A stretch of DNA of 64,000 nt from Pseudanabaena galeata CCNP1313 (GTDB taxonomy: Bacteria; Cyanobacteriota; Cyanobacteriia; Pseudanabaenales; Pseudanabaenaceae). The position numbers were made by a program, and so were the translations under genes. Of this stretch, positions 1 through 9,674 are shown one piece after another (the stretch's first letter is position 1; every line of letters starts with the position of its first letter). Below the pieces are notes generated by a model. It was not told the origin of the DNA. It did not search any database and worked only from the letters and a program-made list of their open reading frames with translations. The stretch is from assembly GCF_029910235.1 (NCBI RefSeq), contig NZ_CP112876.1:62001-126000 (forward strand). Reading direction: 5' to 3'.

Positions 1-2708
1 ATCGCATCCACTAGATCGGCTATTCCTAACTTGGCAATTACGGGTCGGGCATTTTTACTTGCGGAGGCGATCGCAATTTTTATTCCCGATTGTCTGAGTT
101 CTCCTAATAGCTCAATTACCCCTGACAGAACATCTTGGGGCGTAGTATCTTCGATTGATTCCACATAGTAGTGATTTTTGCGATCCATCATCTCTTGGAG
201 AACTTCTTCGGAATAATCGCGATCGCCGACAATTAGCATCAGCGATTCTCTTCTTGCCACACCGCGCAGGGCTTCATTTGCTTGGCGATTAAAGGGGATT
301 TTTTCTTCGTCAGCAAGCTTCTGCCAAGCCCGATAGTGGAATTCGGCAGTATCAGTCAAAACTCCATCGAGATCGAAGATGAAACCTTGAATGTCAGGTA
401 CTTGAGCAAGTGTGGGTGCTAAATCGAAACTATACCAAGTATCATGCCATTGCAGTTTGAATTTGAGATAAGTCCAAGAGGTCGGAAGATGTGGATTAGC
501 AACAGGTTGATCGTCCTTCAGTTGAATGCCGCCAAACCCAAACACCACAGCTTGCCAGATACCGCCTGCGGAAGCTGCATGAATCCCGTCTGGGGTGTTA
601 CCGCGATTATCTTCGAGATCGACCATCGCGGCTCGCATAAAGTGATGATCTGCCTCGGATGCAGCGCCGACATTAGCGGCGACGATCGCATGAATGGCGG
701 AGGTTAGGGATGAGCCGTAGGTGCTGTCGGTGCGGGGAGCGTAGTAGTTCCAATTCTTTTGCAGCCAGTCATGGCGATCGCTGAATTCTGGATGGTCACG
801 CATCAGGTATAGGATCATCAACACATCAGGTTGCTTGAGGACTTGGCTCTCATTGGTTGCATCCATGCCAAGAACTGCTTGAATTGAGCGATCGCGGGGT
901 TCGTAGGTGTTTAAGTCAATATCTTTAAGTTGAAAAAATCCATCACATTGTTCAATTACTTCTGTTTCTTGATTTTCTTGGTTGTAGGAAACATAGATTT
1001 TGGCGAGTTCTTCTTTCCATTTAAGCATTTGCTCTGGCGAAAGTTGTAGCTTTTGAGATAGGTCAGTAGCGCGATCGGGAAATTTCTGCTGTAGCCAATC
1101 ATAGACTGCTACCGCCTTTTCTAAATGCCACTGCGCCATGCGATTAGTGAAAGTATTGTTATTCACCTGCTCGTGGTATTCATCGGCTCCGATTACTCCA
1201 CAAAGCTCATAGCGTTCGAGGTTAGTATTCCATTCCAATCGACTGAACCAGAAGAGCGCCGTATCGAGAATGATTTCCGCTCCATAATCTCGTAGCCAGA
1301 GATCGTCACCCGTCGCTTGCCAATATTGCCAGACAGCATAGGCGATGTCAGCGCTAAGATGAATTTCGCGATCGCGACACCAGATTCTCACCGCTTTGGC
1401 ATAGGGATCGTTGGGCATAGACCAAAGAGGGGTCACTTCATCGCCCGTTGCTGCACTTTCCCAAGAAAACATCGCGCCTTTATAGCCGCTATCATTTGCC
1501 TTGCGTCTTGCACCATTGAGAGTGTGATAGCGATAGGTTAACAAATTGCGGGCGATCGCGGGTTGTGTAAAGGTAAAAAATGGCAGCATAAAAATCTCTG
1601 TATCCCAAAAAATGTGACCTCGATAGCCAAATCCTGATAGAGTTTTTGCGGGAATGCTGACGCGATCGTTATCGGGAGATGCGGCGATTAAAAGTTGGAA
1701 CAGATTATAGCGAACTGCCAACTGTGCTTGGACATTGCCACCAATCTCGATGTCACTACGTTCCCAAACTGATACCCACGCCTGTCGATGTGCTTCTAAT
1801 AATGTTGCATAGGATGGTAATTCTGCCAATTTGTCTTGAGCCGCTTGAAGGGGATTTTCTGTTTCCTGCGATGTAAACAGGGTCACGAGCTTCTCAATGT
1901 TGATTGTCTGTCCCTTGATGATGTTAAAAGTCGCGATCGCCGTGGGATATCCTGGGGTATTGGTCGTTTGTAAATTTGCCTCAACATCAATCACAGCAAG
2001 TTTTGCCGCCATACCCAGTTCTATGCGGGAACCACGAGTCCGCACCTGTAGCCAAATCCCTTCACTATTGGATTGGCGGCACAAAGCGCCGCCAATCTGA
2101 TCATCTTGCTCTAAGACTATTTTGTGATCGCTTTCTTTCTCAATCTTGCCTTGATCTAGTTGTTCCCAATGATTAAAGCCCTGATTGTCAGAATAGCCAT
2201 TGATACTGGCTTGCACCTCAATTGTGCCCTTAAAATCAATCGCTGTAATTTGGCAGCGCAAGCCTAACACTTGAGGATCGGTAAAACTGGCAAAACGTTC
2301 AAATCGTAAATCTAGGGTGTTTCCCTTGGGACTACGCCAACGCAGCGATCGCGTCAGCAATCCACAACGCAAGTCAAGCTGACGTTCATAATTGATGATT
2401 TCACCGCGATCGAGCCGAAATCGCTCACCGTTCACAATCACCAGTAATGATAGCCAATCGGGACAATTGACTAACTCGGTATAGACCACAGGCACATCAT
2501 CATAGACCCCATGCACCAAGGTAGTTGGCAAGGCATGGGGATAGCCCTCTTCAAAGCTGCCTCGCGTTCCCAAATACCCATTGCCGATCGTAAATATGGT
2601 TTCTCTAGAATGTAACTGTGCGGGATCGAATTGAGATTCGGTCAATGTCCAATCAGTATAAGTTAAATCAGGGGATCTTGGCAAATCATGGGAGTTGGAA
2701 GTTTTCAT
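1..2708 (-). CDS. GH65 disaccharide phosphorylase fused to beta-phosphoglucomutase, 3' end cut by window
   Basis: The reading frame starts at ATG 2708 and stays open to the window edge, giving about 902 visible residues. The N-terminal part (about 1-760) is a glycoside hydrolase family 65 enzyme of the maltose/kojibiose/trehalose phosphorylase kind. It begins with TIGNGYLGTRGSFEEG and has the catalytic segment GADEYHEQVNNN, whose Glu at about residue 510 is the family's general acid. From about residue 770 a HAD domain begins with FDLDGVLTDTAEFH, typical of beta-phosphoglucomutase. Together the parts would split a glucose disaccharide with phosphate to beta-glucose-1-phosphate and convert it to glucose-6-phosphate. 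The start lies 1 nt after the sucrose synthase stop, so the two are probably translationally coupled. The disaccharide used cannot be read from sequence. Confidence 0.88.
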   Translation of the reverse strand, partial: MKTSNSHDLPRSPDLTYTDWTLTESQFDPAQLHSRETIFTIGNGYLGTRGSFEEGYPHALPTTLVHGVYDDVPVVYTELVNCPDWLSLLVIVNGERFRLDRGEIINYERQLDLRCGLLTRSLRWRSPKGNTLDLRFERFASFTDPQVLGLRCQITAIDFKGTIEVQASINGYSDNQGFNHWEQLDQGKIEKESDHKIVLEQDDQIGGALCRQSNSEGIWLQVRTRGSRIELGMAAKLAVIDVEANLQTTNTPGYPTAIATFNIIKGQTINIEKLVTLFTSQETENPLQAAQDKLAELPSYATLLEAHRQAWVSVWERSDIEIGGNVQAQLAVRYNLFQLLIAASPDNDRVSIPAKTLSGFGYRGHIFWDTEIFMLPFFTFTQPAIARNLLTYRYHTLNGARRKANDSGYKGAMFSWESAATGDEVTPLWSMPNDPYAKAVRIWCRDREIHLSADIAYAVWQYWQATGDDLWLRDYGAEIILDTALFWFSRLEWNTNLERYELCGVIGADEYHEQVNNNTFTNRMAQWHLEKAVAVYDWLQQKFPDRATDLSQKLQLSPEQMLKWKEELAKIYVSYNQENQETEVIEQCDGFFQLKDIDLNTYEPRDRSIQAVLGMDATNESQVLKQPDVLMILYLMRDHPEFSDRHDWLQKNWNYYAPRTDSTYGSSLTSAIHAIVAANVGAASEADHHFMRAAMVDLEDNRGNTPDGIHAASAGGIWQAVVFGFGGIQLKDDQPVANPHLPTSWTYLKFKLQWHDTWYSFDLAPTLAQVPDIQGFIFDLDGVLTDTAEFHYRAWQKLADEEKIPFNRQANEALRGVARRESLMLIVGDRDYSEEVLQEMMDRKNHYYVESIEDTTPQDVLSGVIELLGELRQSGIKIAIASASKNARPVIAKLGIADLVDA

Positions 2709-2709
2709 T

Positions 2710-5154
2710 TTATCGCTGCATATGTTCTGCTAAAATCTGTTCGGCGCGAGGTTTGTAGAGCAAATAGAAGAGGGCTTCTAGATAATGTTGCCTCGCCTCA
2801 CGGTTGTCTGAGTAGATACAGTCCCAAAAGCTGTAAATCTTGGCTAACAGAAGCAGCTTTTGGGTATGATCTTGCCAGTTATACTGCTCTTGAATGCGTT
2901 GAATCGCAAGTTCAGAAATCTGAGTCCAGTATTCGCGATCGCTTTTACATTGATTGAGAAATTGCAAAATCTTTTTTGCAGTGCCATTCAAGTCCAAGGG
3001 ATTGATATGTAAGCCATTGATGCCATCTTGGATAATTTCTAAGCAACCGCCAAACTCAGTGGCAAAGGTGGGCAGTCCAGAAATCATCGCTTCGAGAATG
3101 GTACGCCCACAAGACTCAAACTTAGCAAAATGTATGAAGATTCCTTGGCGATCGGCGATCGCCCGATAGACTTCTCCCATATCACTATTGATAAGACGCA
3201 TACCTAACCAGCGAATATTCCCATGGAGATTGTATTGATAAATTAGAGTATGCAGTTTAGCCAGTTCCTTTGCATCGGAGTCACTGACATCACCAACCTC
3301 TAAAGCATCCGTAACTAAAATCAGGTTGCATTCTTTCTGCAATTCTGAGCTACGCCCAAAGCATTCTACTAAACCAGTCAGATTTTTAATTGTAGTGATC
3401 TTTGCCACAGCAAGGATTGGGCGTAGATTGGGCTGGACTAGATGACCGAAAACATGCCTGTTTTCCTGATTAAAGAGTAACGATTGAATGCGGTTGCGCT
3501 GCTCAAGATCGCGATTTTCGAGCTGATGATAAGGGAAAAATATTTGCTCATTCACTCCTGGCGGGACGCGATTGAACCTCGGACTGAACAAGTCAATGCC
3601 GTTCGTGACATGATACAAATTTGGCATCGTAAAGCATTGATAGGAATCATATTGACCAACACTTTCTGGCGTTCCCATGATTTCTTGATAGGATGAGGTG
3701 ATAATGAAGTCAGCCGCATTCATACCAATTAGCTCCGCCGTAAACTGGGATGAAAAGTGATACTGGGAATCTAAATCCTGCCAATAAAGGTTACTAAATA
3801 GATGCTTCGGTTTTTCTAGGGAATGGGCAATTTGGCAATGGATGGCGTTGAGCCGATTCGCTAATAGCGTAGCCACCAAATTTCCATCGCTGTAGTGGCC
3901 AATGATTAAATTTGGTTTGCCGCCTAGTTTCGCGATTAGTTCCCTTTCTGCATCTACTGCGAAGCTTTCGAGATAGGGCCAAATCTCAGACTTAGAAATC
4001 CAATGATCGGTCACGGCGGGATTAAATTTCTGAAAGGGTACGCGCAGAAACCAAGCATTGTCAGTGCCTTCAATCTTTTCCCAATCTAAATGGGATTGCG
4101 TTTCCATACAATTAGGTATCAGGCGCGTGAGGATAATCACTTGCGGACGAATACCCAGCAAGTCTAGTCCCGACTGTTGGATATTCATATGGATTTGTTG
4201 CTCAATACTGCGGGCTTGCTCCAGCACATAGGCGGCTTGACTGCAAGTTTCTGGCAGTCCCAAAGTACTTTCTTGACCGATCCATCCATGAATGGAAATA
4301 GATACTACACTGAAGATTGCAGGAACTCGTGATACGAAGGTATCCAAAATAGCAGGTTCGGGATCTTCAAGTAGATGATGGAGCAGTTCCATCATTTCGC
4401 GAGTACGTCCAACCGTATCTCCCCACCCTGCCTCAAATCCAAGGGCTTGGAGATCACTATGCACTTTTGCATAGGGAAGACTAGCATCTACTCGATCTAA
4501 AAGTTTGAGCGCAAGTTTTACCTGTTTAGCTAGTTCGACACCTGACTTAATGTGAGCATTGATCAGTAGCTGCATTCTGTCATGTTCAAGTATATGCAGA
4601 GACATGAATAGCGCCTCTACCCAGTGAGGGAAATCGCTCGTTAGCTTGTTGCATAGGTAGTTGCTAAGAAACGTTAGTCCCTGCCCCATATTTCGCGGAT
4701 CGCTAATGCGTGGAGAGCCTTCATAGAAAGGATTAAAGTCAATATTGAGAATGTGAGGCTGTTCTCGATTAACTAGGCGATCGCGTAGATTTAATAGTTC
4801 ATGAACGTCCATCTGAGTTTCTTTGGTGAGATCTGCGGTTAGCTTCCACACTTGCTGGCTACCAATCCAAGGACGCAGCACTAACCAAACACTGTTTTCT
4901 TTTAAATTCTCATTTAAGCTATTATCTAAATTCTCATCCAAAATTAATTCGTGGATATAGTTGATCAACTGACTTAGAGAAGAACTGTGATAGGCTTGAG
5001 TGTGCTGTGGTAATTGTTGACAAAGCTCTGTAAATGTTTGGAGAATCTCATTTCGCAAGAAGTAGCGCTTCCCATTGTCGCGTAAATTTGTAACTAGCTG
5101 CTCTAGAGTATTTCTCTCGTCACTATTCAAAATTGCTTGGATTAGTTTATGCAT
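2710..5154 (-). CDS. susA: Sucrose synthase
   Basis: This 814-residue protein has the usual length of cyanobacterial sucrose synthases (about 800). The enzyme interconverts sucrose + NDP with NDP-glucose + fructose in the cytoplasm. The N-terminal half carries the regulatory region; the GT-B catalytic half includes GHYSDGNLVATLLA, IAHSLEKPKHLFSNLYW and VTNGIDLFSPRFNRVPPG. The C-terminal nucleotide-sugar site FESCGRTILEAMISGLPTFA holds the E-x7-E pair. The gene is followed after 1 nt by the GH65-phosphoglucomutase gene, which suggests a joint sugar-cleavage operon feeding sugar phosphates. A debranching-type glucosidase and two GT4-like transferases lie at 49-55 kb on the same strand but too far away to be the same operon. 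Confidence 0.93.
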   Translation of the reverse strand: MHKLIQAILNSDERNTLEQLVTNLRDNGKRYFLRNEILQTFTELCQQLPQHTQAYHSSSLSQLINYIHELILDENLDNSLNENLKENSVWLVLRPWIGSQQVWKLTADLTKETQMDVHELLNLRDRLVNREQPHILNIDFNPFYEGSPRISDPRNMGQGLTFLSNYLCNKLTSDFPHWVEALFMSLHILEHDRMQLLINAHIKSGVELAKQVKLALKLLDRVDASLPYAKVHSDLQALGFEAGWGDTVGRTREMMELLHHLLEDPEPAILDTFVSRVPAIFSVVSISIHGWIGQESTLGLPETCSQAAYVLEQARSIEQQIHMNIQQSGLDLLGIRPQVIILTRLIPNCMETQSHLDWEKIEGTDNAWFLRVPFQKFNPAVTDHWISKSEIWPYLESFAVDAERELIAKLGGKPNLIIGHYSDGNLVATLLANRLNAIHCQIAHSLEKPKHLFSNLYWQDLDSQYHFSSQFTAELIGMNAADFIITSSYQEIMGTPESVGQYDSYQCFTMPNLYHVTNGIDLFSPRFNRVPPGVNEQIFFPYHQLENRDLEQRNRIQSLLFNQENRHVFGHLVQPNLRPILAVAKITTIKNLTGLVECFGRSSELQKECNLILVTDALEVGDVSDSDAKELAKLHTLIYQYNLHGNIRWLGMRLINSDMGEVYRAIADRQGIFIHFAKFESCGRTILEAMISGLPTFATEFGGCLEIIQDGINGLHINPLDLNGTAKKILQFLNQCKSDREYWTQISELAIQRIQEQYNWQDHTQKLLLLAKIYSFWDCIYSDNREARQHYLEALFYLLYKPRAEQILAEHMQR

Positions 5155-5399
5155 ATCCTAATTCCATAATTGGCGATCGCTCTAACTGATTGATTTGCTC
5201 TACTGTAGCTCTCTTTTAGTGGGTAATAGGGCAAATATGGACGTAAGTTCGTAAAGCTTTAAGACGTTGTAATACAAGTCATTCAACTCATACATTGCAT
5301 ATACATTATTTCAGACATCCTGATGTCATGTTAATCGCAAGTGACAATGATTATTTAGATAGAACTTGTAGTAACCTTCAATAAATATAGGCGAATATA

Positions 5400-5810
5400 A
5401 TGAATGATAAGAGTAATAAATTAGGACTTTGGATCGATCACAAGAAAGCTGTAATTGTATCTATGACCGAAACAGGAGAGCAGATTAAAGAGATCCTATC
5501 AGAAGTAGAATCTCAGCCTCGACGTACTAGTGATTCTTCCCTAAATATTATTTATGAATCGCTCAAAGTACCTGCCGATAATCGCCAGCAAAGAACTCTC
5601 ACTCAAGATTTCAACATTTATTATGACGAAGTGATTAACTACATTCGTGAGGCAGAATCTATTTTTATATTTGGACCAAGTAGTGCCAAAAATGAACTTA
5701 AAGAGCGCATGAATGGAAATAATTTGGGCGCAAGTATTGTTGGCATGGAAACCTCTGACAGTATGACAAATCCGCAGATTGCAGCAAAGGTTCGACAGTT
5801 TTTTGCGTAA
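5400..5810 (+). CDS. Small eRF1/host-attachment-like protein
   Basis: 136 residues, beginning LGLWIDHKKAVIVSM. This resembles the start of bacterial proteins with an archaeal-eRF1-like (ribonuclease H-like plus L7Ae-like) fold that are often labelled translational machinery or host attachment proteins. The C-terminal part, with IFIFGPSSAKNELKERM and a closing AAKVRQFF, also fits that family. No catalytic site is evident. An AT-rich 245-bp gap separates it from the divergent sucrose synthase gene. A PRC-barrel gene follows 84 bp downstream in the same direction. The family assignment is from resemblance only. Confidence 0.6.
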   Translation: MNDKSNKLGLWIDHKKAVIVSMTETGEQIKEILSEVESQPRRTSDSSLNIIYESLKVPADNRQQRTLTQDFNIYYDEVINYIREAESIFIFGPSSAKNELKERMNGNNLGASIVGMETSDSMTNPQIAAKVRQFFA

Positions 5811-5894
5811 TAGGAATCAATAAATTCAAATCGTCTAACGACTCAATCTCTATTTTAGAGAATTTACAATACTGAACGATATTAGGACTCAAAG

Positions 5895-6665
5895 ATGTTA
5901 ACTAAAGCCAAAACACTTAATGGATATAGCTTAAATAGCCTTGATGGGGAAATCGGAAAGGTCAAAGAATTCTACTTCGATGATCAGTATTGGACTATTC
6001 GCTATTTAGTCGCTGATACTGGAAACTGGCTTACGGGGAGGCAGGTGTTGCTCTCTCCCTATGCACTGGTCGCAGTGATTAAGGAACAACATGACATCAC
6101 AATCGATCTGACTAAGAAGCAGATTGAAAGTAGTCCCTCTTTGAGCAGTGACAAGCCCGTCTCCCAGCAATTTGAAATGTCCTACGTTGGGTATTATGGA
6201 TATCCGATGCATTGGAGTGGACCATATATGTGGGGGGCTTATCCTTACATTCAGCGTAACCCAGAGCTAATGACAGAATTCAATCCACAAAAATCATCGT
6301 GGGACTCCCATTTGCGTAGCACCCATGAGGTGAGTGGCTATCACATTCAAGCCACCGATGGTGAGATCGGTCATATTGAGGATTTTATTATTGACGATGA
6401 AACATGGGCGATTCGTTATCTCATCATCGATACAAACAACTGGTGGTTAGGGAAAAAGATCCTAATTTCTCCACAATGGATCGAGCAAGTTAGTTGGGAT
6501 GAATCAAAAGTCTTTGTGAATCATTCTCGCGAGACTATCAAGCGATCGCCAGAATATACAGACGAGTCTCTACTAACTCTCGATTACGAAACTAAATTGC
6601 ATCTTCATTACAACCGACAAGTATATTGGGTAGGGGACTTGATTGCCAAGGAGTCTTCCCATTGA
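5895..6665 (+). CDS. Protein with two PRC-barrel domains
   Basis: 256 residues with two similar halves: residues 1-75 (AKTLNGYSLNSLDGEIGKVK, then WTIRYLVADTGNWL) and about 138-215 (STHEVSGYHIQATDGEIGHI, then WAIRYLIIDTNNWWLGKKIL). The shared DGEIG...IRYL pattern is that of the PRC-barrel beta fold. A Tyr/Trp-rich linker (about residues 90-135) joins them. Such proteins are soluble and common in stress-related gene groups, but no reaction is known. The neighbours are an eRF1-like gene upstream and phosphoketolase downstream; a palindromic element lies between this gene and phosphoketolase. Confidence 0.85.
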   Translation: MLTKAKTLNGYSLNSLDGEIGKVKEFYFDDQYWTIRYLVADTGNWLTGRQVLLSPYALVAVIKEQHDITIDLTKKQIESSPSLSSDKPVSQQFEMSYVGYYGYPMHWSGPYMWGAYPYIQRNPELMTEFNPQKSSWDSHLRSTHEVSGYHIQATDGEIGHIEDFIIDDETWAIRYLIIDTNNWWLGKKILISPQWIEQVSWDESKVFVNHSRETIKRSPEYTDESLLTLDYETKLHLHYNRQVYWVGDLIAKESSH

Positions 6666-6693
6666 AATAGATTCCAAATCCTCATCTGCGATT

Positions 6694-6798
6694 TACAGGG
6701 CTTTGCGCTAAATTAAAACCCAGAGAAAGATTTGAAAGCGTCGCGAAGCACCGCTTTCAAATCTTTCTCTGTACCACTCAAAGCCTCAATAGGCTGTA
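6694..6798 (-). repeat. Palindromic element, family E, copy 1 (reverse orientation)
   Basis: A 105-bp element bounded by TACAGG and CTGTA with a central inverted repeat (CAGAGAAAGATTTGAAAGCG / CGCTTTCAAATCTTTCTCTG). Its flank GGGCTTTGCGCT matches, in reverse complement, the right ends of copies at 49125 and 51858. It lies just upstream of phosphoketolase and may affect its leader. Confidence 0.65.
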
Positions 6799-6837
6799 CA
6801 GACAATTGGAATTGAGATTACATAGGAGACTTAAACG

Positions 6838-9243
6838 ATGGAAACTACTACACTTCTCCTAGAGAAGAAGGCAAATACACTTTCTTCAGAACTGCTCGTC
6901 AAAATTGATGCTTATTGGCGAGCCGCTAATTATCTATCAGTTGGGCAAATTTATCTTTTAGACAATCCCCTGCTCCAACGCCCGTTAGTACCGACAGACA
7001 TCAAGCATATGCTACTCGGACATTGGGGGACGACACCAGGTCAGAATTTTATCTATGTGCATTTGAATCGGGTCATCAAAAAATACGACCTCAACATGAT
7101 CTATGTCTCTGGTCCTGGACATGGCGGCCCTGCCCTCGTTGGCAACACCTACCTTGAGGGAACTTACAGCGAGATCTATCCCCACATCAGTCAGGATGCG
7201 GCTGGGTTGCAAAAGCTTTTCAAACAGTTCTCTTTCCCAGGAGGCATTCCCAGTCACGTCTCGCCAGAATGTCCTGGTTCGATCCATGAGGGCGGTGAGT
7301 TGGGCTATTCCCTCAGCCATTCCTTCGGCGCGGTGTTCGACAATCCCGATCTCGTCGTGGCTTGCGTAATTGGCGATGGTGAGGCAGAAACTGGACCACT
7401 GGCTACCTCGTGGCAGTCCAATAAATTCCTAAATCCCATCACCGACGGTGCGGTGCTGCCGATCCTGCATCTCAATGGCTATAAGATCGCCACTCCGACT
7501 ATCTTAGCGCGGATCGAACCAGAAGAACTCGATCAGTTCCTGCGCGGCAATGGCTGGACACCTTACTACGTTGAGGGACAGGAACCGATGCTAATGCACG
7601 AGTCCATGGCGACGACCCTAGATCGGGTGATCGCCGACATCAAACGCATCCAGTACGAAGCCCGCGTCAACGGCAACAGCAAGCGTCCGCGCTGGCCAAT
7701 GATTGTGCTGCGATCGCCAAAGGGTTGGACGGGGCCAAAGTGGGTTGATGGTTTGCAAATCGAGGGATCGTTTCGGGCGCATCAAGTACCGCTCTCCGAT
7801 CCGCGATCGCATCCCGAACACCTTCAACAGCTTGAAGCATGGCTGCGTAGTTACCGACCAGAGGAACTCTTTGACGAACAAGGGAGGTTAAAGCCAGAGT
7901 TGGCAGAACTTGCGCCCAAAGGCGATCGGCGTATGGGTGCTAATCCCCATGCCAACGGCGGAATGCTGCTGCATGACCTGATCATGCCAGACTTTCGGGA
8001 CTACGCGGTGCAAGTAACTTCCCTTGGGGCGGTGAACGCATCCGATACCCATGAATTAGGCGTGTTCCTGCGCGACGTGGCAAAACTCAATCAATCGCAA
8101 CGTAATTTTCGGATCTTCGGGGCTGACGTGACACTTTCTGATCGATTGGGAGCCATATTCGAGGTGACAAATCGGCAATGGGAAGCTCGCACTCAGGAAA
8201 ACGACGAGTTTCTCGCCCAAGAGGGGCGCGTCATGGAGATGTTGAGCGAACACCAATGTGAAGGTTGGCTAGAAGGCTATCTGCTCACGGGGCGGCATGG
8301 GGTGTTTAACAGTTATGAAGCTTTCATTCACATTGTTGATTCGATGTTCAACCAGCACGCCAAGTGGTTGAATGTCTCATTGGAGCTACCGTGGCGGCGC
8401 AAAATTGCATCGCTAAACTACCTACTGGCTTCCCATGTCTGGCAACAAATGCACAATGGGCTGACCCATCAAGATCCTGGGTTCATCGATCTAGTCATGA
8501 ACAAAAAAGCTTCCGTGGTGCGCGTTTACCTGCCGCCTGATGCCAACTGCCTGCTGTCGGTTTGGGATCATTGTTTACGCAGCCGCCATTATGTCAACGT
8601 GGTGATCGCGGGTAAGTATCAAGCCCCGCAATGGCTAACGATGGAGGAAGCGGTCAAACATTGTACCGCAGGGCTTGGGATTTGGGACTGGGCTAGTAGC
8701 GATCGCGGTGGTGAACCCGATGTGGTCATGGCTTGCTGTGGCGATGTGCCTACCCTAGAGACCCTAGCTGCTGTTTCCATCCTCAGAAAGCATCTTCCGA
8801 CCCTAAAAATCCGTGTGGTCAATGTCGTTGACCTGATGCGATTGCAAACGGAAAGCGAGCATCCTCACGGACTCAGCGATCGCGATTTCGACCAACTTTT
8901 CACTCAGAATAAACCCGTCATCTTCGCTTTTCATGCCTACCCTTGGCTGATCCATCGGCTCACCTATCGCCGCACCAACCACAGCAATATCCATGTGCGC
9001 GGCTATAAGGAAGAAGGCACGATCACTACCCCCTTTGATATGACGGTGCTGAACGACCTCGATCGCTTTCATTTGGTGATGGATGTGACTAATCGCCTAC
9101 CGCATTTAGGGGCTGAAGGAACTGACCTGAAGCAAGCGATGCAAGCCAAACTGGTTCAGCACAGGCAGTACATCAACCAGAACGGTCAGGACTTGCCAGA
9201 AATTCGTAACTGGAAGTGGGGACAGAACGAGAATAATTCGTAA
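6838..9243 (+). CDS. xfp: Xylulose-5-P/fructose-6-P phosphoketolase
   Basis: 801 residues, the normal length for the family. The enzyme is thiamine diphosphate dependent and cleaves xylulose-5-phosphate (or fructose-6-phosphate) with phosphate to acetyl phosphate plus glyceraldehyde-3-phosphate (or erythrose-4-phosphate). Visible signatures are [19 protein letters not shown] (substrate-binding His), [20 protein letters not shown], the ThDP/Mg motif [14 protein letters not shown], and the C-terminal region [22 protein letters not shown] at 6824 supports this ATG. No acetate kinase gene is adjacent. Polyphosphate kinase 2 follows on the same strand after a broken gene and a mobile palindrome. 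Confidence 0.96.
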   Translation: METTTLLLEKKANTLSSELLVKIDAYWRAANYLSVGQIYLLDNPLLQRPLVPTDIKHMLLGHWGTTPGQNFIYVHLNRVIKKYDLNMIYVSGPGHGGPALVGNTYLEGTYSEIYPHISQDAAGLQKLFKQFSFPGGIPSHVSPECPGSIHEGGELGYSLSHSFGAVFDNPDLVVACVIGDGEAETGPLATSWQSNKFLNPITDGAVLPILHLNGYKIATPTILARIEPEELDQFLRGNGWTPYYVEGQEPMLMHESMATTLDRVIADIKRIQYEARVNGNSKRPRWPMIVLRSPKGWTGPKWVDGLQIEGSFRAHQVPLSDPRSHPEHLQQLEAWLRSYRPEELFDEQGRLKPELAELAPKGDRRMGANPHANGGMLLHDLIMPDFRDYAVQVTSLGAVNASDTHELGVFLRDVAKLNQSQRNFRIFGADVTLSDRLGAIFEVTNRQWEARTQENDEFLAQEGRVMEMLSEHQCEGWLEGYLLTGRHGVFNSYEAFIHIVDSMFNQHAKWLNVSLELPWRRKIASLNYLLASHVWQQMHNGLTHQDPGFIDLVMNKKASVVRVYLPPDANCLLSVWDHCLRSRHYVNVVIAGKYQAPQWLTMEEAVKHCTAGLGIWDWASSDRGGEPDVVMACCGDVPTLETLAAVSILRKHLPTLKIRVVNVVDLMRLQTESEHPHGLSDRDFDQLFTQNKPVIFAFHAYPWLIHRLTYRRTNHSNIHVRGYKEEGTITTPFDMTVLNDLDRFHLVMDVTNRLPHLGAEGTDLKQAMQAKLVQHRQYINQNGQDLPEIRNWKWGQNENNS

Positions 9244-9320
9244 TTGATAGTTATTCGGTCATTCCATTTAAATATTGAGCCAATCACACTTACAACAGAA
9301 AATCACAACAGGAGAACATC

Positions 9321-9570
9321 GTGTAAACCAAAATCCTTGCTGGGCATAACATTGAAGGTCATGAAGCACTAGACACTCATTTTAACGTGAGTTCGATATA
9401 GCCATTTGCGGCGTGCTTCGCACGCCGCAAATGGCGAAAAATGGTAAGAATCGCTTAGCGATTCTTACCATTTTTCGCTTTCGTCGAACTGACGTCATTT
9501 TAGTGGTGTGGTGGAAGAGAGGCTAAGCCGTACTGACCCACCTCTGTCTAGCTCGATTAATAGTCAATAA
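9321..9570 (+). pseudogene. Broken hibernation-factor-like (HPF/RaiA) gene, split by a 111-bp element
   Basis: After AGGAGA at 9310, the frame TKILAGHNIEGHEALDTHF is followed, once the element at 9385-9495 is skipped, by SGVVEERLSR. This resembles short bacterial HPF/RaiA-like proteins starting NIEGHEAL..H..GVVE..LSR. The presumed start codon is followed by a stop (GTG TAA), and the frame ends early, at TAA 9568, so the gene is also decayed elsewhere. The CATTTTA duplication on both sides of the element shows that the element was inserted into this reading frame. The family assignment rests on about 30 residues. Confidence 0.5.
9385..9495 (+). repeat. Mobile palindromic element, family R, copy 1
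   Basis: Exactly 111 bp with near-perfect terminal repeats ACGTGAGTTCGA / TCGAACTGACGT (one mismatch). It is flanked by a 7-bp target duplication CATTTTA (9378-9384 and 9496-9502). It holds two adjacent hairpins, one closing on GC-TTC-GC and one on GC-TTA-GC. Copies of the same length lie at 47599 and 55467. It has no coding capacity, so it behaves like a MITE. Confidence 0.9.
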
Positions 9571-9674
9571 ATTTTCTGAGGAGTCGCTCAGCCGTCAGCC
9601 CACTCAAACGCGCTCAACAAACCTGCGCGTTGGTCGGACTGGATCAAATAGAATTACAATTTTTTGTGGAAAAT

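Noticed and set aside
444-2957. Forward-strand open frames across the GH65 and sucrose synthase region
   Set aside because: They lie opposite a reverse-strand gene with clear motifs and show no family features.
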